From the NCBI GenBank assembly GCA_900473175.1, contig UCKM01000021.1, positions 1 to 64,000 on the forward strand: a stretch of 64,000 bases of DNA, given 5' to 3'. Shown here piece after piece: positions 37,512 to 47,392 of the stretch. Position 1 is the stretch's first letter, and each line of letters begins with the position of its first letter. Origin of the DNA: Hyphomicrobiales bacterium (lineage in GTDB: Bacteria; Pseudomonadota; Alphaproteobacteria; Rhizobiales; Rhizobiaceae). Below the pieces are notes generated by a model, which had not been told where the DNA came from, made no database searches, and saw only the letters and a program-made list of their open reading frames with translations. A program made the position numbers and the translations under genes.

Positions 37512-38702
37512 ATGTTCATCCCGTTCTTCCTTGAACTGAAAGCGGCCAGTATTCCCGTCTCCTTGCGCGAATATCTGACCTTGCTTGAGGGCATGGAGGC
37601 GGGGCTTGTCACTTACGATGTCGAGGGCTTCTACTATCTCGCTCGCTCCACCCTCGTGAAAGACGAGCGCTATATCGACCGTTTCGACCAGGTCTTCGCC
37701 CATGTCTTCAAGGGCATCGAGGCCTTGGGTGCCGAAGGCGGCATCGATATCGCCAACCTTCCCGAGGAATGGCTGCGCAAGCTTGCGGAAAAGCACCTGA
37801 CCGAGGAAGAGAAGAAGCTGATCGAGGCGCTTGGCGGTTTCGACAAGCTGATGGAAACCCTGCGGCAACGTCTCGAAGAGCAGCAGGGGCGGCATCAGGG
37901 TGGTTCGAAATGGATCGGAACTGCCGGCACGTCGCCCTTCGGCGCCTATGGCTACAATCCGGAGGGCGTGCGGATCGGCCAGGACGAAAGCCGCCACCGC
38001 CGCGCGGTCAAGGTCTGGGACAAGCGCGAGTTCAAGAATTTCGACGACAGCGTCGAGCTCGGTACCCGCAACATCAAGGTCGCGCTGAAGCGGCTGCGGC
38101 GCTGGGTGCGTGAGGGGGCCGAGGATGAGCTTGACCTCTCAGGCACAATCAGATCAACGGCGGAACATGGCTACCTCGACGTCCAGACCCGGCCGGAACG
38201 GCGCAACCACGTGAAGCTACTGATGTTCTTCGACGTCGGTGGTTCGATGGACGAGCATATCAAGGTTGCCGAGGAGCTGTTCTCCGCTGTGCGGTCCGAG
38301 TTCAAACACATGGAGTATTTCTACTTCCACAACTGTCTCTACGAGGCAGTGTGGAAGGACAATCGCCGCCGCTACACGCAAAGTATCCCGACCATGGATG
38401 TCATCCACAAATATGGTCCGGACTACAAGGTCATCTTTGTCGGTGACGCGGCGATGGCGCCCTACGAGGTCTCGCATCCGGGCGGGTCCGTCGAGCACTG
38501 GAACGAGAAAGCTGGCGCTGTCTGGCTCGCACAGGTGCTCAACCAGTGGAAAAATACCGTCTGGCTCAACCCGACCAAGGAGGCCTATTGGGACTATACC
38601 GCGTCAACGGCGATGATCCGCAACCTGTTCGGGCATCGCATGTATCCATTGACCCTGGCGGGGATCGAAACGGCGACGCGCGAACTCTCGCGCCGCCATT
38701 GA
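37512..38702 (+). CDS. VWA-containing CoxE-like protein
   Basis: A 396-residue protein with an N-terminal helical CoxE-type region (PFFLELKAASIPVSLREYLTLLEGMEAGL) and a C-terminal von Willebrand A domain (about 225-390). The MIDAS-like motif reads LLMFFDVGGSMDEH, with D-x-G-G-S rather than the usual D-x-S-x-S. Partner of the MoxR ATPase upstream; such pairs insert metals or remodel complexes (as in CO dehydrogenase maturation). GAGGG precedes the ATG. It is convergent with phoB. Confidence 0.92.
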   Translation: MFIPFFLELKAASIPVSLREYLTLLEGMEAGLVTYDVEGFYYLARSTLVKDERYIDRFDQVFAHVFKGIEALGAEGGIDIANLPEEWLRKLAEKHLTEEEKKLIEALGGFDKLMETLRQRLEEQQGRHQGGSKWIGTAGTSPFGAYGYNPEGVRIGQDESRHRRAVKVWDKREFKNFDDSVELGTRNIKVALKRLRRWVREGAEDELDLSGTIRSTAEHGYLDVQTRPERRNHVKLLMFFDVGGSMDEHIKVAEELFSAVRSEFKHMEYFYFHNCLYEAVWKDNRRRYTQSIPTMDVIHKYGPDYKVIFVGDAAMAPYEVSHPGGSVEHWNEKAGAVWLAQVLNQWKNTVWLNPTKEAYWDYTASTAMIRNLFGHRMYPLTLAGIETATRELSRRH

Positions 38703-38713
38703 TCAATTAGGCT

Positions 38714-39400
38714 CTAGCCGAAAGAGTAGCCTGCGCCACGAACCGTGCGGATCGGATCGACGGAACGGCCGATATTGATCGCCTTGCGCAAGCGGCCGAC
38801 ATGCACGTCGACGGTGCGGTCGTCGACATAGATGTCGGCACCCCAGACATTGTCGAGCAGCTGGCCGCGGGAAAACACCCGTCCCGGCGACTGCATCAGG
38901 AACTCGAGCAGGCGAAATTCCGTCGGACCGAGCTTCAATTCGCGCTCCTTGCGGAAGACGCGGTGTTGCTCGCGGTCGAGCTTCAGATCGCCGAAGCTCA
39001 GCACATGCGACAAGAGGCTCGGATTGACCCGGCGCAGCATGGCCTTGATGCGGGCGAGCAGTTCTGGCGTCGAGAACGGCTTGACCATGTAGTCATCGGC
39101 ACCGGTTGCGAGGCCCCGCACCCGTTCGCTCTCCTCGCCGCGCGCCGTCAGCATGATGATCGGCAGGATTTCCGTCTCGCGCCGGGTGCGCAGCCGCCGG
39201 CAAAGCTCAATTCCCGAAAGACCAGGCAGCATCCAGTCGAGGATCAAAAGGTCCGGCACCTTTTCGCGGAGTGCGATTTCGGCTTCGTCGCCCCGCGTGA
39301 TCGTCTCGACAACATAGCCTTCAGCTTCAAGATTGTAACGGAGAAGGACGCTCAAGGCTTCCTCATCCTCCACAACGGTGATTTTGGGGGCTATCGCCAT
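38714..39400 (-). CDS. phoB: phosphate regulon response regulator PhoB
   Basis: OmpR-family response regulator of the Pho regulon. The 228-residue protein has the receiver acidic pair EDEE, phospho-Asp in LLILDWMLPG (about residue 55), the conserved Thr and Lys (MLTARGEE, YMVKPFST) and a winged-helix output domain ending DVHVGRLRKAINIGRSVDPIRTVRGAGYSFG. It is the last gene of pst-phoU-phoB. No phoR is in this window. Confidence 0.96.
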   Translation of the reverse strand: MAIAPKITVVEDEEALSVLLRYNLEAEGYVVETITRGDEAEIALREKVPDLLILDWMLPGLSGIELCRRLRTRRETEILPIIMLTARGEESERVRGLATGADDYMVKPFSTPELLARIKAMLRRVNPSLLSHVLSFGDLKLDREQHRVFRKERELKLGPTEFRLLEFLMQSPGRVFSRGQLLDNVWGADIYVDDRTVDVHVGRLRKAINIGRSVDPIRTVRGAGYSFG

Positions 39401-39418
39401 GGTTTATCTATCCTGGAT

Positions 39419-40144
39419 TTACGGGTGTCTGGCTTCATCGACAATGATGCTGTGGGTCTGGTCTTCCTTCGGCCGCTCCGCCGGCAGTTGCGAGCCGGTG
39501 ACGATGTAGTAGACAGACTCGGCAATGTTGGTTGCGTGGTCGCCGATCCGCTCGATGTTCTTGGCACAGAACAGAAGGTGGGTGCAGGCCGAGATATTGC
39601 GCGGATCTTCCATCATGTAGGTGAGAAGTTCCCGGAACAGCGAGGTGTAGAGCGCGTCGATCTCATCATCCCGCTCACGGACGATATTGACCTGCTGCAC
39701 GGAGCGCGTCGCATAAGCGTCGAGCACGTCCTTCAACTGCGTCAGCGCAAGTTCGGCGATGGTCTGCAAGCCGCGATAGACCGACAAGGTCTGGCGCGTA
39801 TCCGTAACCGCGACGACGCGCTTGGCGATGTTCTTGCCAAGATCGCCAATGCGTTCGAGATCGGACGAAATGCGGATCGTGCCAATGATCTCGCGCAGGT
39901 CAATGGCCATCGGCTGGCGCTTGCCGATGATGGTAATCGCCTTTTCGTCGATCTCGCGCTGGCCGGCATCGAGGATCAGGTCATCCGAAATCACCCGCTG
40001 CGCGAGTGCATTGTCGGAATTGACCATGGCGGTGACCGCCTGTTCGACCATGCGCTCCGCATGGCCGCCCATCTCGGCGATCTTGTGGGTGAGGAACTTC
40101 AGTTCATCGTCATAGGAGCGCACAGTGTGCTGCAATTCGGTCAT
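39419..40144 (-). CDS. phoU: phosphate signalling protein PhoU
   Basis: PhoU dampens PhoR/PhoB signalling when phosphate is taken up through Pst. The 241-residue helical protein has two PhoU repeats with metal-binding E/DxxxD patterns: AVTAMVNSDNALAQRVISDD with DLREIIGTIRISSDLERIGDLGKNI, and NISACTHLLFCAKNIERIGDHATNI. GAGGAAA precedes the ATG. It sits between pstB and phoB. Confidence 0.96.
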   Translation of the reverse strand: MTELQHTVRSYDDELKFLTHKIAEMGGHAERMVEQAVTAMVNSDNALAQRVISDDLILDAGQREIDEKAITIIGKRQPMAIDLREIIGTIRISSDLERIGDLGKNIAKRVVAVTDTRQTLSVYRGLQTIAELALTQLKDVLDAYATRSVQQVNIVRERDDEIDALYTSLFRELLTYMMEDPRNISACTHLLFCAKNIERIGDHATNIAESVYYIVTGSQLPAERPKEDQTHSIIVDEARHP

Positions 40145-40167
40145 GTTCTTTTCCTCATTCCCTGAGA

Positions 40168-40989
40168 TTAGCCGAAGCGCCCGGTGATGTAGTCCTGGGT
40201 CCTTTTTTCGGACGGATTGGTGAACATCATTTCCGTATCGCCCACCTCAACCAGATTGCCGAGATGGAACATGGCTGTCCGCTGCGACACGCGTGCCGCC
40301 TGCTGCATCGAGTGGGTCACGATAACGATCGTATAATTCTGGCGCAGTTCATCGATCAGTTCTTCCACCTTGGCGGTGGCAATGGGATCCAGCGCCGAGC
40401 ACGGCTCATCCATCAGGATGACTTCCGGACTGACCGCGATGGCGCGAGCAATGCACAGGCGCTGCTGCTGACCGCCCGAGAGTCCTGTTCCGGCCTCATG
40501 CAGGCGATCCTTGACTTCGTCGAACAGGCTGGCGCGGCGCAGGCTCTTTTCGACGATTTCCTGAAGCTGCTGGCGGTTCTTGGCAAGACCATGAATGCGC
40601 GGACCATAGGCAACGTTTTCGAAGATCGATTTCGGGAAAGGATTGGGCTTCTGAAACACCATGCCGACACGGGCGCGCAGCTCGACCACGTCGATCTTCG
40701 GATTGTAGATGTCCTCGTCGTCGAGCGTGATCTTGCCGCCGATCTTGCAGCCTTCGATCGTATCGTTCATGCGATTGAGACTGCGCAGGAACGTCGACTT
40801 GCCGCAACCGGACGGACCAATCAGGGCGGTCACCATCTTTTCCGGCACGTCGAGGCTGACACCGAACAAGGCCTGCTTGTCGCCGTAGTGAACGGTCACT
40901 TCCTTGCCTTGCATCTTGATCGCGTTGGGCTGGGCGTTCATTTTGTCGTTTACCGCCTTTTCGAGATTTCGTTCGGTCATAAGATTCAT
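40168..40989 (-). CDS. pstB: phosphate ABC transporter ATP-binding protein PstB
   Basis: ATPase of the high-affinity phosphate importer. The 273-residue protein has an N-terminal extension, Walker [10 protein letters not shown], signature [14 protein letters not shown], Walker [16 protein letters not shown] and H-loop [19 protein letters not shown] precedes the first ATG. It continues the pst operon 22 bases after pstA. Confidence 0.97.
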   Translation of the reverse strand: MNLMTERNLEKAVNDKMNAQPNAIKMQGKEVTVHYGDKQALFGVSLDVPEKMVTALIGPSGCGKSTFLRSLNRMNDTIEGCKIGGKITLDDEDIYNPKIDVVELRARVGMVFQKPNPFPKSIFENVAYGPRIHGLAKNRQQLQEIVEKSLRRASLFDEVKDRLHEAGTGLSGGQQQRLCIARAIAVSPEVILMDEPCSALDPIATAKVEELIDELRQNYTIVIVTHSMQQAARVSQRTAMFHLGNLVEVGDTEMMFTNPSEKRTQDYITGRFG

Positions 40990-41011
40990 AACTAGGTCCT
41001 CTCTCGAGCCG

Positions 41012-42328
41012 TTACCAGCGACGCTCGAAGCGCCGGCGCAGAATGATTGCTGTGATGTTCATGACCGCGAGGAAGAGGAGCAGCACGATGATAGCACCGG
41101 ACGTCCGTTCGACGAAGGCACGTTCCGCCTCATTGGCCCACATATAGATCTGCACCGGCAGAGCGGTCGCAGGATCGAGCGGCGTTACCGGATTATTGGC
41201 GACGAACGCGACCATGCCGATCAAAAGCAGCGGTGCGGTTTCGCCGAGCGCATGGGCGAGACCGATGATTGTCCCGGTCAGGATGCCGGGCGCCGCCAGC
41301 GGCAGCACATGGTGGAACACCATCTGCGTCTTCGAAGCGCCGATGCCAAGCGCTGCGGCGCGGATTGACGGCGGGACGGCACGCAGCGCGGCGCGGGTGG
41401 CGATGATGATCGTCGGCAGGGTCATGAGGGTCAGGACGAGGCCGCCGACCAGCGATGCCGAACGCGGCATGTGCAGGAAATTGATGAAGACGGCAAGGCC
41501 GAGCAGACCGAAGACGATTGAAGGGACGGCCGCGAGATTGTTGATGTTGACCTCGATAATGTCCGTCAGTCGGCTCTTCTTGGCATATTCCTCAAGATAG
41601 ATCGAAGCGGCAACGCCAATCGGCAGGGAAAGGCAAAGCACGATCAACATCATGTAGAGCGAGCCGATGAGTGCCACGCTCAGACCCGACGTTTCGGGGC
41701 GGCTCGATGCGCCATAGGTGAACAGACCGGTGTTGAAGCGCTGGGCCATGGCGCCCTCGCCCTTCAGCTTGTTCATCCACTCGACCTGCTTGTCGGAAAC
41801 CTTGCGTCGCGTCTGATCGACGCTGAGATCGATCTGGCCCTTGAAGGCGGAGTCGATGTCGGCGCCGGTAAGTACCCAGACATTCTGCGTCGTGCCGATG
41901 AGCGCCGGATTGCCGGCGACCAGTTCACGCAACTGTCCCCGCACACCATCCGAGAACAGCTTGCCGAGTTCGCGCAGGCCTGGCTTGTCGCTCTGGCTCA
42001 CGCCCAGCTTTTCGGCCAGGGCATTGCGGGCGAGAAGCGGGTAGTTGGCCGTCAGCAATACGTTGGGATCGGTGGCGCGCTTGTTGTCGGGGTCGATGAT
42101 CTTCGGGTCGAGATTGATCGAAAGATTGACCTCGGTCTGCCAGAACGCGGTGTAACCGTTGGAGAACACCGAATAGAGCAGGGCAAACAGGAAGAAAATG
42201 CCGATCGCAATGGCAATGATACCGTAAAGCCTGAAGCGGCGCTCGGCCGCATAGCGGCGCTTGAGGCCAATGTCACGGCGGGCAGGCCTGGCTGAGACAG
42301 CAGCGGGATTGAGGGCTATGTCGGTCAT
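41012..42328 (-). CDS. pstA: phosphate ABC transporter permease PstA
   Basis: Membrane subunit of the phosphate importer. The 438 residues include an N-terminal extension of about 150 residues after the first helix (periplasmic, DUF3333-like, found in alphaproteobacterial PstA), then the usual five-helix permease with the EAA loop [26 protein letters not shown]. The start overlaps the pstC stop (ATGA, 42325-42328). Confidence 0.95.
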   Translation of the reverse strand: MTDIALNPAAVSARPARRDIGLKRRYAAERRFRLYGIIAIAIGIFFLFALLYSVFSNGYTAFWQTEVNLSINLDPKIIDPDNKRATDPNVLLTANYPLLARNALAEKLGVSQSDKPGLRELGKLFSDGVRGQLRELVAGNPALIGTTQNVWVLTGADIDSAFKGQIDLSVDQTRRKVSDKQVEWMNKLKGEGAMAQRFNTGLFTYGASSRPETSGLSVALIGSLYMMLIVLCLSLPIGVAASIYLEEYAKKSRLTDIIEVNINNLAAVPSIVFGLLGLAVFINFLHMPRSASLVGGLVLTLMTLPTIIIATRAALRAVPPSIRAAALGIGASKTQMVFHHVLPLAAPGILTGTIIGLAHALGETAPLLLIGMVAFVANNPVTPLDPATALPVQIYMWANEAERAFVERTSGAIIVLLLFLAVMNITAIILRRRFERRW

Positions 42329-43791
42329 TCGTACTGCTCCCGGTACTTGCGCACGATGTAGAGCGCGAAAATATTCATCGCCAGCGTGATGAAGAAAAGG
42401 GTGAGGCCGAGGGCGAACGCCACCAGGGTTTGCGGCGAGTTGAACTCGAGGTCGCCCGTCAGCTGATTGACGATCTTGACGGTGATCGTCGTCATCGCGT
42501 CAAACGGGTTGATGTTGAGGTTGGCTGCGACACCGGCCGCGAGCACCACGATCATGGTCTCGCCGATGGCACGCGATGCTGTGAGCAGCAGCGCCCCCAC
42601 GATGCCGGGCAGCGCTGCGGGGAGCACCACGCGGCGGATCGTTTCGGAGCGGGTCGAGCCCAGTCCGAGCGAACCGTCGCGAAGCGAGCCTGGCACGGCC
42701 GTAATGATATCGTCCGAGAGCGATGACACGAACGGGATCAGCATGACGCCCATGACAATCCCGGCGGTGAGAACACTCTGGGCCATGATGAAGGCGTAGC
42801 CGCCCGAAATCGCGGCGCTGAGATCGCGCAGGAACGGCCCAACCGTGACAAGCGCGAAGAAGCCATAGACGATCGTCGGGATGCCGGCGAGCACTTCAAG
42901 CATGGGCTTGACCACGGAGCGAACATTGCGGCTGGCATATTCGGCCATGTAGATTGCGGAGAACAAACCGACCGGAACCGCAAACAGCATGGCGACGAAG
43001 GCGATGTAGATCGTGCCGGCGAGGAGCGGGATAAGACCGAACTGACCTTGTGATCCGCCGGACCCGGCAGCGGCAAAGCGTGGGTCCCACACGGTTCCGA
43101 AGAAGAAGCTTGTCGGGGAAACCGACTGGAAGAACGTCAATGTCTGGAACAGCATCGACAGAATGATGCCCACGGTCGTGAGGATGGCGATCGTCGAGGC
43201 GGCGATCAATCCAGCGAGAATGACGCGTTCGACATTGTTGCGCGCCCGCGCCCGCACGTGGACGCCCGAAATACCGAAGATCGCGCCGGCAAGGGCAAGC
43301 ACAAGGGCGATGCCACCGCCAATCGTACTTGCCCGTACGCTATTCTTGTTCCATTCGACGGCAATGGGGATCATGAAATCCTGACCGTCCGGCGCGAGTG
43401 CCACACCCTTGCTGGAAAGAAGCGGGCGAAGTTCGGCAAAGGTCTGCGGAAGGTTGGCCTTCTCTTCACTGGTGAGCTTGTCGAGACCGCGCGCAATGCC
43501 GCTGACCATTCCAAGTTCGAGACTTTGGCTGGCAATGACCGAATCGGCGGTATGCGCAGGCAACTCGGCAATGGCGGAGCGTTCGAGATAGATGCTCGTG
43601 GCGCCGGCCCAGAGGGCGAGAAACAGGATAGCCGGCAGCGCCGAAGCCAGGAATACCCACCAGCCATGATAGTGGGGCAACGAGTGGGCCTTGATGCTTC
43701 CATTGTCCTTGCCGACCGCGCGCTGGCGCCCGAGGAAGTATCCGACAACACCAATTGCAACGACAATGACAAATACCAATGAAGTGGACAT
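42325..43791 (-). CDS. pstC: phosphate ABC transporter permease PstC
   Basis: Second membrane subunit of the phosphate importer, 488 residues from MSTSLVFVIVVAIGVV at 43791, which has GAGGAAGC upstream. Two N-terminal helices and a periplasmic insert precede the permease core (EYASRNVRSVVKPMLEVLAGIPTIVYGFFAL, LPAALPGIVGALLLTASRAIGETMIVVL). The longer form is typical of rhizobia. A longer in-frame opening upstream runs into the attenuator hairpin and is rejected. Confidence 0.95.
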   Translation of the reverse strand: MSTSLVFVIVVAIGVVGYFLGRQRAVGKDNGSIKAHSLPHYHGWWVFLASALPAILFLALWAGATSIYLERSAIAELPAHTADSVIASQSLELGMVSGIARGLDKLTSEEKANLPQTFAELRPLLSSKGVALAPDGQDFMIPIAVEWNKNSVRASTIGGGIALVLALAGAIFGISGVHVRARARNNVERVILAGLIAASTIAILTTVGIILSMLFQTLTFFQSVSPTSFFFGTVWDPRFAAAGSGGSQGQFGLIPLLAGTIYIAFVAMLFAVPVGLFSAIYMAEYASRNVRSVVKPMLEVLAGIPTIVYGFFALVTVGPFLRDLSAAISGGYAFIMAQSVLTAGIVMGVMLIPFVSSLSDDIITAVPGSLRDGSLGLGSTRSETIRRVVLPAALPGIVGALLLTASRAIGETMIVVLAAGVAANLNINPFDAMTTITVKIVNQLTGDLEFNSPQTLVAFALGLTLFFITLAMNIFALYIVRKYREQYE

Positions 43792-43838
43792 CAAAGCTTC
43801 CTCGATCTGTCCTGTAAACGTACGGAATTCAAACGGGA

Positions 43839-43863
43839 ATGCGGGCAGCCAAGCCGCCCGCAT
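43839..43863 (-). promoter_or_regulatory. intercistronic hairpin between pstS and pstC
   Basis: Eight-base-pair inverted repeat ATGCGGGC/GCCCGCAT (43839-43846, 43856-43863) with a nine-base loop, 15 bases after the pstS stop. There is no U tract, so it more likely stabilises the pstS mRNA or partly stops transcription, giving more binding protein than permease. Confidence 0.6.
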
Positions 43864-43877
43864 CACCAGTTCAAATT

Positions 43878-44921
43878 TTAGTTCTTCATTGTGGTCCCGG
43901 CAGCAAAAGCATCGCGCTGTGCCTTGCGTTCGGCATCCGGAGCAGCAACCAGGCCATACTCGACGAGCGGGCTGTCGTCACCGATCATCTGATCGCTGAG
44001 GAAGAAGTCGACATATTCCTTCAGGCCGGGGATGACGCCCAGATGCGCCTTCTTGACATAGAAGAACAGCGGACGCGATACCGGATACTTGCCGGTGGCA
44101 ATTGTTTCGGTGCTTGGAACGACATCGGAAACCGATGCGACCTTCAGCTTGTCGGCATTGTTTTCGTAGAATGCGAGGCCGAATACGCCAACACCGGTCT
44201 TGTTGGCATCGATGCGAGCCAGCGTTTCCGGATAGTCGCCATCAATGTCGATCGCCTTGCCGTCCTTGCGGATCTTGACGCAGGCAGCGGCGGCGGCCTT
44301 GTCATCGAGGCCGAGCTTCTTGATAGCGTCGGCGGCGCCGGTTGCCTTGCAACCGCCGGTCATCAGCTTCTCTTCGAAGACTTCGCGAGTGCCGTGCTTT
44401 TCGCCAGGAATGTATGCGGCGATATCCCAATCCGGAAGGTTCGGATTGACCTGGTTCCACTTGGCATTCGGATTGTCGACGAGCTTGCCGTCAACAACGA
44501 TCTGTGCGGCGAGCGCCAGGTAAATGTCCTTCGGTGTGATCTTCCAGTCCGGACCCTTGATATCAGTCGCGAAGACGATGCCGTCATAACCGATGCGGAT
44601 TTCTTCAACATCCTTGACGCCGGCGTCGACGCAGGACTTCAACTCGGCGTCCTTGATGGGACGGGAAGAATTGGCAATGTCGATCGTTTCTTCACCAACG
44701 CCCTTGCAGAATTCTTTGATGCCTGCGCCCGATCCACCGGACTCAACGACCGGCGTTTTGAAGTTGGGGAATGTCTCACCGAACGATTCGGCCACGATCT
44801 TGGCATAAGGCAGCACCGTCGAGGAGCCTGAAACCTGGATCTGGTCGCGGGCGGATGCGCCAACTGTCGATGCGGCCACCGCAATTGCAAGCAATGCGGC
44901 CGTGGAAATTAGCTTGTTCAT
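43878..44921 (-). CDS. pstS: phosphate-binding periplasmic protein PstS
   Basis: Periplasmic phosphate receptor of the Pst importer. The 347-residue protein has a signal peptide (STAALLAIAVAASTVGASA) and begins RDQIQVSGSSTVLPYAKIVAESF. Phosphate ligands come from SGSSTVLP, ESGGSGAGIKEFC and NSSRPIKD. GGAGC lies before the ATG. A Pho box 68-96 bases upstream controls it. Confidence 0.97.
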   Translation of the reverse strand: MNKLISTAALLAIAVAASTVGASARDQIQVSGSSTVLPYAKIVAESFGETFPNFKTPVVESGGSGAGIKEFCKGVGEETIDIANSSRPIKDAELKSCVDAGVKDVEEIRIGYDGIVFATDIKGPDWKITPKDIYLALAAQIVVDGKLVDNPNAKWNQVNPNLPDWDIAAYIPGEKHGTREVFEEKLMTGGCKATGAADAIKKLGLDDKAAAAACVKIRKDGKAIDIDGDYPETLARIDANKTGVGVFGLAFYENNADKLKVASVSDVVPSTETIATGKYPVSRPLFFYVKKAHLGVIPGLKEYVDFFLSDQMIGDDSPLVEYGLVAAPDAERKAQRDAFAAGTTMKN

Positions 44922-44988
44922 AGGAGCAGCTCCTGTTGGTTTAATTCTTGTGACGCCTCCGACGTCGGCTGCGGTCTATCGAACCTTT

Positions 44989-45017
44989 ATTACAGTCGTA
45001 TGACAGTAATGTAACAG
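44989..45017 (-). promoter_or_regulatory. PhoB-binding site (double Pho box) of pstS
   Basis: Three 7-base direct repeats on the minus strand, CTGTTAC, CTGTCAT and CTGTAAT, spaced by 11 bases (45017-45011, 45006-45000, 44995-44989). They form two overlapping Pho boxes. The other side of the 44922-45350 gap carries the GntR gene promoter; the middle (about 45040-45280) shows no recognised element. Confidence 0.85.
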
Positions 45018-45287
45018 TTGTGTAGCAGCGATTGTGTGCGGGTCCATCTGCGACTTGAATAAAAAACGCCTCTGAAACCAGAAAGTTACCCGTCTACTGA
45101 ATTGGATGTAGAAGGCGCCGCGTCAGATCGCCAACGATTCCAGTAACTTCTCGCATTTTAATTGCGACGGCGGCCCATTCATCGCCGGGGTGCGGCCGCC
45201 GCAGCCCCTGCCTCGCTCAGTTTCGCTTGCACATGTGCCATCGGGAGCGCGTTTTTCTCAGCCAAACATCTTTGTCACAATCCTATG

Positions 45288-45316
45288 TTGACACATCGCA
45301 ATGCGCATCATATTCC
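45288..45316 (+). promoter_or_regulatory. sigma70-type promoter of the GntR-MFS operon
   Basis: Consensus -35 TTGACA (45288-45293), 17-base spacer and a weaker -10 TATTCC (45311-45316) that runs into the operator palindrome. Confidence 0.55.
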
Positions 45317-45342
45317 TCAAGTCATCCGATGACTTGAGGAAT
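45312..45342 (+). promoter_or_regulatory. operator palindrome for the GntR regulator
   Basis: Perfect 14-base inverted repeat ATTCCTCAAGTCAT / ATGACTTGAGGAAT around a CCG centre, covering the -10 and transcription start region and ending eight bases before the GntR ATG. This position predicts autorepression. Confidence 0.75.
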
Positions 45343-45350
45343 GGTCAATC

Positions 45351-46028
45351 ATGCAACCTGCAGCGCGCACCAATTTGGCGGAAACGGCGGTTAACAATAT
45401 CCGGGCCGAGATCACTGCCAATCGCTGGCAGGTCGGCGATCGCATTCCTAACGAGGCGACGCTCGCCGACATGCTCGGCGTCAGCCGCGGCACGGTGCGG
45501 GAAGCGGTGCGGGTTCTGGTCTCGCAAGGCTTCCTTGAGACACGCCAGGGATCTGGAACCTATGTGCGATCCGTTATCGATGCGGACGACAGTCTTTTGA
45601 GGATGCGGCGCACCGGCCTGCGCGATCAGATCGAAACACGCTGCGCGCTTGAAGTCGAGGCGGCTCGCCTCGCCGCCATGCGCCATACGCCTGCGATCAT
45701 CGCCGAGCTGCGCCAGCTGCTTACTGATCGCGGCGAATATGACCCGGCTCACCATGATCGTTACGTCCAGCGCGATCTTGCCTTCCACAAGGCGGTTGTT
45801 GCCGCCTCGGGCAACCGTGCCTTTGTCGAGGTCTATGAGTTCTTCGCGGCCTCCATTCAGGAGGTTATCAAGGCGACTGTGACTGGCGAACTTCCTGAAC
45901 CGGACATGGCCGCGCATTTGTCGATTGTGGACGCGATCGCGTCCGGCAATCCCGACCGTGCGGCAGCCACCACCCGCGCCTTCATGGCGCCGATCCTTGA
46001 AGAGATCGACAGGCTTCTCGCATCATGA
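45351..46028 (+). CDS. FadR-subfamily GntR transcriptional regulator
   Basis: A 225-residue regulator with the GntR winged helix at the N-terminus (DRIPNEATLADMLGVSRGTVREAVRVLVSQGFLETRQGSGTYV) and a C-terminal FCD ligand domain of helices with metal/ligand residues (DQIETRCALEVEAARLAA, YVQRDLAFHKAVVAASGN, LSIVDAIASGN). The effector is unknown. A palindromic operator precedes it. The MFS gene overlaps its stop by ATGA, so it most likely controls that transporter. Confidence 0.92.
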   Translation: MQPAARTNLAETAVNNIRAEITANRWQVGDRIPNEATLADMLGVSRGTVREAVRVLVSQGFLETRQGSGTYVRSVIDADDSLLRMRRTGLRDQIETRCALEVEAARLAAMRHTPAIIAELRQLLTDRGEYDPAHHDRYVQRDLAFHKAVVAASGNRAFVEVYEFFAASIQEVIKATVTGELPEPDMAAHLSIVDAIASGNPDRAAATTRAFMAPILEEIDRLLAS

Positions 46029-47311
46029 TGAACTACATGGCCGCCACCCCCCGTGCTGACAGCGCCGTCAGCGAGCAGCTGATCAATGCCGAAGCGGACA
46101 GCATTCCGCCGCCGCGCGCGCCGGTTTTTGCAAGCCGCCCCGCCGCGATCATCACAGGCCTCAGCCTCGTTCTGATCGCCTTCAATCTTCGCCCCGTCTT
46201 TTCAAGTGCTTCTGCGCTGCTGCCGGAGATTATCGCGCATACCGGTCTCTCCTCGTTTGGCGCCGGCGTATTGACGACGCTGCCGGTCGTATGTCTCGGC
46301 CTGTTTGCCCCGCTCGCGCCAAGACTCGCACAGCGCATTGGCGCCGAACGTACCCTGCTCGCTGTCCTGTTGCTTCTGGCATTCGGCACCGCCTTGCGCG
46401 GATTTCAATCCCTGCCGCTGCTCTTCGTCGGGACAGCGCTTGCAGGGGCCTGCATCGCCATCGGCAATGTCCTTTTGCCCGGGTTGGTAAAGCGCGACTT
46501 TGCCAGTCGAACCGGCATGATGACCGGCCTCTACACGATGGCGCTATGCGCCGGCGCTGCCAGCGCCGCCGGTTTCACGCTTCCGCTGCAGCGGATGCTG
46601 GGCGGCTCCTGGTCACTGGCGCTCGGGGCCTGGGCGATACCGGCGCTGTTGGTGGCATTGATCTGGTTCCCGCATGCCTTTTTCAGAAAGGTCCGGACCA
46701 AACATGCCGGCTTCAGGGTCGAAGGTCTCTGGCGGGACCCGCTCGCCTGGCAGGTCACCCTTTTCATGGGCCTGCAATCCGCCCTCGCCTACTGCGTCTT
46801 CGGCTGGCTTTCCCCAATCCTGCGCGAGCGCGGTCTCGACGGCGTGACCGCTGGTGTTGTCGTTTCTGTATCGGTGATGGTGCAGGTGTTTGCCTGCCTC
46901 TTTGTGCCGTCGATTGCCGTGCGCTGCAAGGACCAGCGCTTTGTCAGTCTCAGTCTCATTGCCCTCGCCGTGACCGGTCTGCTCGGCTTCCTTTTCGCGC
47001 CTTTGTCCACTGTCTGGCTGTGGGCCATTGTACAGGGCCTCGGACAAGGCGGGCTGATCGCCGTCGCCATGACAATCATTGTCCTGCGGTCAGCCGATGC
47101 GCACATAGCCTCGCATCTCTCCGGCATGGCGCAATGCATCGGCTATATGCTTGCCGCTGTCGGCCCGTTGCTCGTCGGGCTCATCCACAGTCTCACGGGG
47201 AGTTACAGCGCCACCGCGGTTCTGTTCGTTCTGCTTGGGCTGGGTGTGGCGATTTTCGGCTGGGGCGCAGGCCGGGCGGCCCACGTCAATGCCCGGACTA
47301 TCGCGATTTAG
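46025..47311 (+). CDS. MFS transporter of the CynX/NimT family
   Basis: A 428-residue, twelve-helix major facilitator related to CynX (cyanate) and NimT (nitroimidazole) transporters: ALNLRPVFSSASALLPEII-like opening (IAFNLRPVFSSASALLPEII), GLFAPLAPRLAQRIGAERTL loop and GQGGLIAVAMTIIVLRSAD. The substrate is unknown. Two adjacent ATGs (46025, 46028) are possible starts; the first overlaps the GntR stop. No cyanase gene is nearby. Confidence 0.88.
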   Translation: MMNYMAATPRADSAVSEQLINAEADSIPPPRAPVFASRPAAIITGLSLVLIAFNLRPVFSSASALLPEIIAHTGLSSFGAGVLTTLPVVCLGLFAPLAPRLAQRIGAERTLLAVLLLLAFGTALRGFQSLPLLFVGTALAGACIAIGNVLLPGLVKRDFASRTGMMTGLYTMALCAGAASAAGFTLPLQRMLGGSWSLALGAWAIPALLVALIWFPHAFFRKVRTKHAGFRVEGLWRDPLAWQVTLFMGLQSALAYCVFGWLSPILRERGLDGVTAGVVVSVSVMVQVFACLFVPSIAVRCKDQRFVSLSLIALAVTGLLGFLFAPLSTVWLWAIVQGLGQGGLIAVAMTIIVLRSADAHIASHLSGMAQCIGYMLAAVGPLLVGLIHSLTGSYSATAVLFVLLGLGVAIFGWGAGRAAHVNARTIAI

Positions 47312-47340
47312 AAATATCGGCATAATATGCTACGGAAGTA

Positions 47341-47365
47341 GGAACCAATTATAGTCTCCGGCATT
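47341..47365 (+). promoter_or_regulatory. EcfG-like (general stress) promoter of ku-ligD
   Basis: GGAAC (47341-47345), 16 bases, then CATT (47362-47365), one base from GGAAC-N16-CGTT and matching GGAAC-N18-TT. It lies 28 bases before the ku start. The rest of the gap after the MFS gene shows nothing else. Confidence 0.5.
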
Positions 47366-47392
47366 TGTTGCGTTAGCCTAAGGAGTTGAGTA

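Noticed and set aside
38801-40165. 454-codon open frame opposite phoB and phoU
   Set aside because: Shadow frame crossing two well-supported genes and their gap; no recognisable motif.
38714-44921. Missing phoR taken as evidence of a broken Pho system
   Set aside because: phoR need not be next to pst-phoU-phoB; it may lie elsewhere, and all genes present are intact.
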